This document shows, piece after piece, positions 60,490-64,000 of a stretch of 64,000 nucleotides of DNA. A program made the translations under genes and the position numbers. This stretch comes from DATLED01 sp035525495 (GTDB lineage Bacteria > Actinomycetota > Acidimicrobiia > Acidimicrobiales > CADCTF01), in the NCBI GenBank assembly GCA_035525495.1, contig DATLED010000058.1:124001-188000 (forward strand), read 5' to 3'. The notes below the pieces were generated by a model. That model made no database searches. It had not been told where the DNA came from and saw only the letters and a program-made list of their open reading frames with translations. Within the stretch, counting starts at the first letter, position 1; each line of letters begins with the position of its first letter.

Positions 60490-61650
60490 TCACTCGGGTC
60501 GTTGGAGCAACGCGCCTAGGACATCCGCCGCGTGCTCGTCGGCTTGCTCGACAAACTGGGCGTAGACATCGAGCGTGGTCGACGCGTTGGCGTGGCCGAG
60601 GCGGCCGCTGACAGTCCGAATGTCGATGCCAAGCGACAGGAGTTGCGTCGCGCTGAAGTGACGGAGGTGGTGGAGCTTCACGCCCTTGAGACCGAGTTCA
60701 TCGCGCAGCCGTCCGAAGGCGAGCGTCGCGTAGCCGGGGCGCCAAGGCTTCGAGAAGTCGACCTCGTGAGAGAACAAGAAGGAGTCGGGTGACAAGCGGG
60801 TGCCGCACTGCGCGGCCAGATCGGCGCATCCGTCCCGATGTGCCAGGAGGATGGCGGCGGTGTCTTCGTCGAGGGAGACGCCTCGGACCTGGTGCGTCTT
60901 CGTGTCCTTCTCGATCAGCTCGCCGCCGGCTTCGACGATGCCGCGCGCGATGGTGAGCCGCCGACGATCGAAGTCGACGTGCTTCCATCGCAGCGCGCAC
61001 ATCTCGCCGCGGCGAGCGCCGGTGGCCGCCGCGAGGCGGAAGTAAGTCGGCAGCGATGAGTTGATCGTTGACGCGGCCTCGATGAGGCGAGCCACATCGG
61101 CAGGGTTGGGCAGGTTCAGCTGTTGCTTGCGCGCACGTGGCGGCGACGCGTTCGCTGCGGCGTTCGTCGTGATCCAGCCCCACTTGACGCCTTGACCAAG
61201 CGCGCGCCGGAGTACCGAATGGATCCGCATCACCGAGTTGGGCGCGAGTGGGCCGCCGTTGAGCGCGCCCTTGCGGCGGAGCTCGGCGTACCAGAGGTCG
61301 AGGTCTGACGTCCGCAGCCGGCGGAGCGGGACCTTGCCCCAGCGCGGGAGGATGCGGTTGTCGAGCAGCCGGCGGTACTCGGGACCCACCGAGGGGGAGA
61401 GGTCGGGCTCGGCCTGGGCGAACCACTTCTCGCAAAGCTCGCCCACGGTGCCGGCGCGCACGGCGTACTGGCCGTCCTCGATCTCGCCGAGCATGCGACC
61501 GAGCGCGACCTCGGCTTCTCGGCGCTCGCCGCGGATGGTCTTGGTGACGTACTGCTTCTTGCCCGTCGCCGGGTCCTTGCCGACAAACGCGCGGACCTCC
61601 CACGACTGTTTTCCACGTTGGCGAATCGACCCGGCCACGCCCAACATCAT
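60490..61650 (-). CDS. Tyrosine recombinase (phage-type integrase)
   Basis: A 386-residue integrase. The N-terminal arm-binding domain begins GSIRQRGKQSWEVRAFVGKD, followed by a SAM-like core-binding domain (VGELCEKWFAQAEP). The catalytic domain has GARRGEMCALRW (Arg), a Lys-containing DTKTHQVRGVSL beta-hairpin, LHHLRHFSATQLLS (His-x-x-Arg), and LGHANASTTLDVYAQF (His and nucleophile Tyr). It reads away from the tRNA 100 bp inside the island. ATG 61650 or 61647 is preferred; the frame stays open into the tRNA. Confidence 0.92.
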   Translation of the reverse strand: MMLGVAGSIRQRGKQSWEVRAFVGKDPATGKKQYVTKTIRGERREAEVALGRMLGEIEDGQYAVRAGTVGELCEKWFAQAEPDLSPSVGPEYRRLLDNRILPRWGKVPLRRLRTSDLDLWYAELRRKGALNGGPLAPNSVMRIHSVLRRALGQGVKWGWITTNAAANASPPRARKQQLNLPNPADVARLIEAASTINSSLPTYFRLAAATGARRGEMCALRWKHVDFDRRRLTIARGIVEAGGELIEKDTKTHQVRGVSLDEDTAAILLAHRDGCADLAAQCGTRLSPDSFLFSHEVDFSKPWRPGYATLAFGRLRDELGLKGVKLHHLRHFSATQLLSLGIDIRTVSGRLGHANASTTLDVYAQFVEQADEHAADVLGALLQRPE

Positions 61651-61659
61651 CGCGCGTCG

Positions 61660-61690
61660 GATGGGCAAGAGGGGCGAGTCAGTGGGCAAC
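61660..61690. repeat. GATGGGCAA repeats beside the integrase (candidate arm sites)
   Basis: GATGGGCAAG (61660-61669) and AGTGGGCAAC (61681-61690) resemble the repeats near the left island end at 35863-35947. They lie between the integrase start and the att core in the tRNA. Confidence 0.45.
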
Positions 61691-61750
61691 TCGCCCGTCC
61701 CAAGGACGTCAGCAACCCGAGAAAAGGCCTCTGACCAGCTACTTGGTGAG

Positions 61751-61823
61751 CGCTCCCGGGGTGATTCGAACACCCGACGCACGGTTTAGGAAACCGACGC
61801 TCTATCCCCTGAGCTACGGGAGC
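61751..61823 (-). tRNA. tRNA-Arg (anticodon CCU)
   Basis: A 73-nt cloverleaf on the minus strand. The acceptor stem GCTCCCG pairs with CGGGAGC, the D-arm reads TAGCTCAGGGG, the anticodon loop is TTCCTAA with CCT at positions 34-36, and the T-loop is GTTCGAATC. CCA is not encoded. The island is inserted at its 3' end and restores the gene. Confidence 0.95.
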
Positions 61824-62045
61824 TGGATTGCAAAGTGCTGGTCGTCTCAGAGGCTGTAGTTGCTCGGACCGCCCCCCGACGATTTCTCGCCGTGGGCCGC
61901 GATTGGGCCGCCGGAATCCTCGAAGGCGAATCTAGTGGCGCGTGTGGGCCGCGGCCCTCGGCCCGTGCGTTCTTGGCCTGCCTCCGATGCTGACCGCCCA
62001 ACGGATGGGTCGGCACCTGGAACGTCGAGGCCGGCACGCCGCCGG

Positions 62046-62633
62046 TCACCTCGACTGCTGCAGCCCGTCGACCGCGCCGACCGCCATGGCGACGAAGGCG
62101 TCGACGAGGCTGGCCCGCGATCCTTTTCGCCGGACCCAGAGCTCCACCACGGCCGTTGCTGTGGTTGTAAGCATCGCCGCGAGGACGTGGGCGTCTCGGT
62201 CGGTGAGGCGGAACCGGTCGGCGACGAGGTCGTGCCACAACTTCTGGGATTGGCGGTCGCGACGTTGGATGGCGGCGTCCAGGCCGGAGGCCGAGCGTCC
62301 GTCGAGCAGCGCGCCGACCAGGCGCCCGTGATCCCGCACCGCGTCGAACCAGACGTCGAGGGACCGTCGCACGATGTCGTCGAACCCGCCGTCGACGCCG
62401 AGTACCGCCTCGATCTCGGCGTCGATGTTGCCGATCACCCGCTGGAACAGGATGAGCAGGATCTCGTCCTTGGACTCGAAGTAGGCGTAGGGGAGGGGCT
62501 TCGTGACGCCGGCGGCGTCGGCGACCGACTCGAAGGTGACGGCCCCGACGCCGCCTTGTTCGACGAGGTCGGCGGCGGTGTCGAGCAGGAAGGACCGACG
62601 GTCTTCCCGGGACATGCGGCGGGGCACCGGCAT
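62046..62633 (-). CDS. TetR family transcriptional regulator
   Basis: A 195-residue regulator. RRSFLLDTAADLVEQGG and ESVADAAGVTKPLPYAYFES form the HTH. The C-terminal helical ligand domain (DVWFDAVRDHGRLVGALLDG) is of the TetR_C type seen in fatty-acid or xenobiotic regulators. It is divergent from the amidohydrolase and probably controls it. ATG 62633 is used; starts at 62639 and 62675 are possible. Confidence 0.87.
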   Translation of the reverse strand: MPVPRRMSREDRRSFLLDTAADLVEQGGVGAVTFESVADAAGVTKPLPYAYFESKDEILLILFQRVIGNIDAEIEAVLGVDGGFDDIVRRSLDVWFDAVRDHGRLVGALLDGRSASGLDAAIQRRDRQSQKLWHDLVADRFRLTDRDAHVLAAMLTTTATAVVELWVRRKGSRASLVDAFVAMAVGAVDGLQQSR

Positions 62634-62708
62634 CGGCACAACCCTATCGTCCGCGGTACCGTTGTTGAAGATCATTCAATTGGGTGACGTTCGTTTTGAG
62701 GAGCCACC

Positions 62709-63863
62709 GTGCCTTACGCCGACCGCCGAGTTCTCGATGCCGATGCGCACCTGATGGAGCCCGCCGGATGGCTGGAGTCCTATGTGGATCCCGGAGTCCG
62801 CGACCGCATCGCGCCGATGGACGGCGGCGACGCGGAGTTCGCGGCGTTGCTGCAGCAGGGTCAGGACCTGCTCGAGCTCCGCCGACGCGATGAGGAGGAG
62901 GCGGCGGCGGCCAAGTCCCAGCTGATGACGATGCCCCGCAAGGGATGGCTGTCCTTCGGAGGAGCGGATCCCGCCGAGCGCAGTGCGGCACTCGATGAGC
63001 TGGGCTTCGAGGTGCAGGTCGTGTATCCGACGGGCGCGTTCCCGCAAGTGGTGACGTCTCCACGCGAGGTGCAGATCGCAGCGGCCATCGGCATGAACCG
63101 CGGTTTGGCGGAGTTCTGCGAGGGCGACAGCCGTCTGCTGCCGGCCGCCTACGTGCCGATGCACCACGGCACCGAAGCCGCCCTTCGGGTCGTGGAAGAC
63201 GCGGTGCAGCGCGCCATCCCCGTCGTGATGGTGGACATGGTCCCGGCGAAGGGCGCTGTCTCGCCGAGCCACCCGGACAACGATCGCGTCTGGGCCGCGA
63301 TCGTCGCCGCCGACCTGCTGCTCTCGGTGCACATCGGCCTGGACAACGGCTGGAGACCAACGCGCCCCGAGTTCTTCGACAATGGGCGGACGCTCGAACA
63401 CTTCCGGAGCGACGCCCCCGGAGACGCGCTGTCCTACATGGCGATCGGGTATCCAGCGGAGCTGTTCCTCTCCTCCATGATCCTCGACGGCGTTCTCGAG
63501 CGCTTCCCGGCACTCCGCATCAGCGTGGCCGAGCTGGGTGCCGTCTGGGTGCCTGGCTTCCTCCACCACCTCGACCAAGCGGCGCGGGCGTTCCGGCGTC
63601 TCCAGGACCTCACCCACCTGTCGCTCGTCCCTTCGGACTACATCCGCCGACAAGTGCGATTCACCCCCTTCGCAGGCGAACCCGTCGGCTGGATGATCAG
63701 CGCCTCGTCACCCGATCTCTACTGCTTCTCCTCGGACTACCCGCACCACGAGGGCAGCGACGACCCCATCCGCCGCTTCGACCAGACGATGACGGAAGCG
63801 TCCTCCACCGACCGGGAAGCCTTCTACGCCGCCAACTTCGCCGCGCTCCTCGGCGATCGATGA
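62709..63863 (+). CDS. Amidohydrolase family 2 metal-dependent hydrolase
   Basis: A 384-residue TIM-barrel hydrolase starting at GTG 62709. VLDADAHLMEP holds the Asp-x-His metal motif. AYVPMHHGTEAALRVV and LLLSVHIGLDNGW give further His ligands, and DLYCFSSDYPHHEGSDD carries the C-terminal Asp. The family includes decarboxylases and hydrolases of aromatic compounds. The divergent TetR gene suggests an inducible catabolic function. Confidence 0.85.
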   Translation: MPYADRRVLDADAHLMEPAGWLESYVDPGVRDRIAPMDGGDAEFAALLQQGQDLLELRRRDEEEAAAAKSQLMTMPRKGWLSFGGADPAERSAALDELGFEVQVVYPTGAFPQVVTSPREVQIAAAIGMNRGLAEFCEGDSRLLPAAYVPMHHGTEAALRVVEDAVQRAIPVVMVDMVPAKGAVSPSHPDNDRVWAAIVAADLLLSVHIGLDNGWRPTRPEFFDNGRTLEHFRSDAPGDALSYMAIGYPAELFLSSMILDGVLERFPALRISVAELGAVWVPGFLHHLDQAARAFRRLQDLTHLSLVPSDYIRRQVRFTPFAGEPVGWMISASSPDLYCFSSDYPHHEGSDDPIRRFDQTMTEASSTDREAFYAANFAALLGDR

Positions 63864-64000
63864 TCATCCGCTGAACGCCCTTCTGCGCTTCCGTCGGTGC
63901 CGCCGAGGCGGAGGGTTCTCGTGGCGCCGTTCCGCTTTGCGCTGGGCGGTTTTCGGCCGGCCGGAACTCGGGTAGAGGCGGCGGCGAACCAGGAGCGCGC
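63864..64000 (-). CDS. Partial ORF at window edge, Arg/Lys-rich tail
   Basis: An open minus-strand frame enters from the right edge and ends at 63864, next to the amidohydrolase stop. It reads LVRRRLYPSSGRPKTAQRK and ends in RRHRRKRRRAFSG. The basic tail is not diagnostic, and only 45 residues are visible. Confidence 0.3.
   Translation of the reverse strand, partial: ALLVRRRLYPSSGRPKTAQRKAERRHENPPPRRHRRKRRRAFSG

Larger units (their letters stand above)
35703..61786. mobile_element. Genomic island integrated at tRNA-Arg(CCU)
   Basis: About 26 kb bounded by direct repeats of the tRNA-Arg 3' half (35703-35745 and 61750-61792), with a tyrosine integrase just inside the tRNA end. Cargo is an AbiE-type toxin-antitoxin pair, conjugation-gene remnants, a two-gene ABC exporter, and a long set of mostly single-gene modules. 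Several genes are frameshifted or truncated, unlike the flanking chromosome. No replication or transfer functions remain intact, so it is at best mobilisable through its integrase. Confidence 0.85.

Noticed and set aside
61651..61782. N-terminal extension of the integrase into the tRNA
   Set aside because: It translates the tRNA itself (MRRVFESPRERS), an artefact of the att sequence being open in that frame.

Overview
The window is high-GC DNA with many GTG/TTG starts and stop/start overlaps. It looks actinobacterial: an actinobacterial-type HelD, two F420-type LLM oxidoreductases, a DUF5679 mini-protein, a mycothiol-type DinB/MDMPI protein and an LCP-family protein. An Acidimicrobiia-like member of the Actinomycetota is my best guess; class level is inference only.

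Positions 1-33.97 kb look like ordinary, intact chromosome. In order they carry: hemE (cut by the left edge), divergent helD, DinB, the SRAP protease-like protein YedK, a GNAT enzyme, an acyl-ACP desaturase, an M23 endopeptidase, clpP with a divergent ArsR-type regulator, a sulfatase, an RlmA-like methyltransferase, a degenerate GGDEF response regulator, DUF5679, two alpha/beta hydrolases, and an LLM oxidoreductase. Then come a four-gene minus-strand operon (ChbG/YdjC, cysteine-synthase-like, lipoprotein, LCP), a plus-strand operon (DegT aminotransferase, Gfo/Idh/MocA, acyl-ACP thioesterase), a minus-strand operon (esterase, DksA/TraR, HIT) and a long plus-strand run for lipid or xenobiotic catabolism (MFS, enoyl-CoA hydratase, epoxide hydrolase, acyl-CoA synthetase, LLM oxidoreductase, ferredoxin reductase, PhyH). 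An O-antigen-ligase-like protein and a secreted Ser/Gly/Pro/Val repeat protein close the segment. A roughly 70-bp dispersed intergenic repeat occurs four times here, and I did not see it in the island.

Positions 34.05-61.75 kb are a stacked genomic island in the 3' half of tRNA-Arg(CCU). The intact tRNA and a tyrosine integrase lie at the right end. A 42/43-nt copy of the tRNA 3' half lies at 35703-35745 and a more diverged copy at 34054-34094. Between the two left copies is a decayed Fic gene. The main island carries an AbiEi/AbiEii-type toxin-antitoxin pair with palindromic operators, a metallophosphoesterase, 5'-truncated phosphoesterase and TraA-helicase remnants joined at a scar, and a two-gene ABC exporter. 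After that comes a long series of mostly single-gene units (phosphotransferases, NUDIX, GNAT, VOC, MDMPI, SnoaL, methyltransferases, small kinases, DapB-like). A recurring short GC-rich motif sits at almost every boundary between these units and keeps one orientation whatever the strand of the neighbouring genes. That cassette-like layout is the most unusual thing in the window. Single-nucleotide frameshifts are concentrated in the island.

Positions 61.75-64 kb return to chromosome: tRNA-Arg, a TetR regulator, a divergent amidohydrolase and a partial ORF at the right edge.
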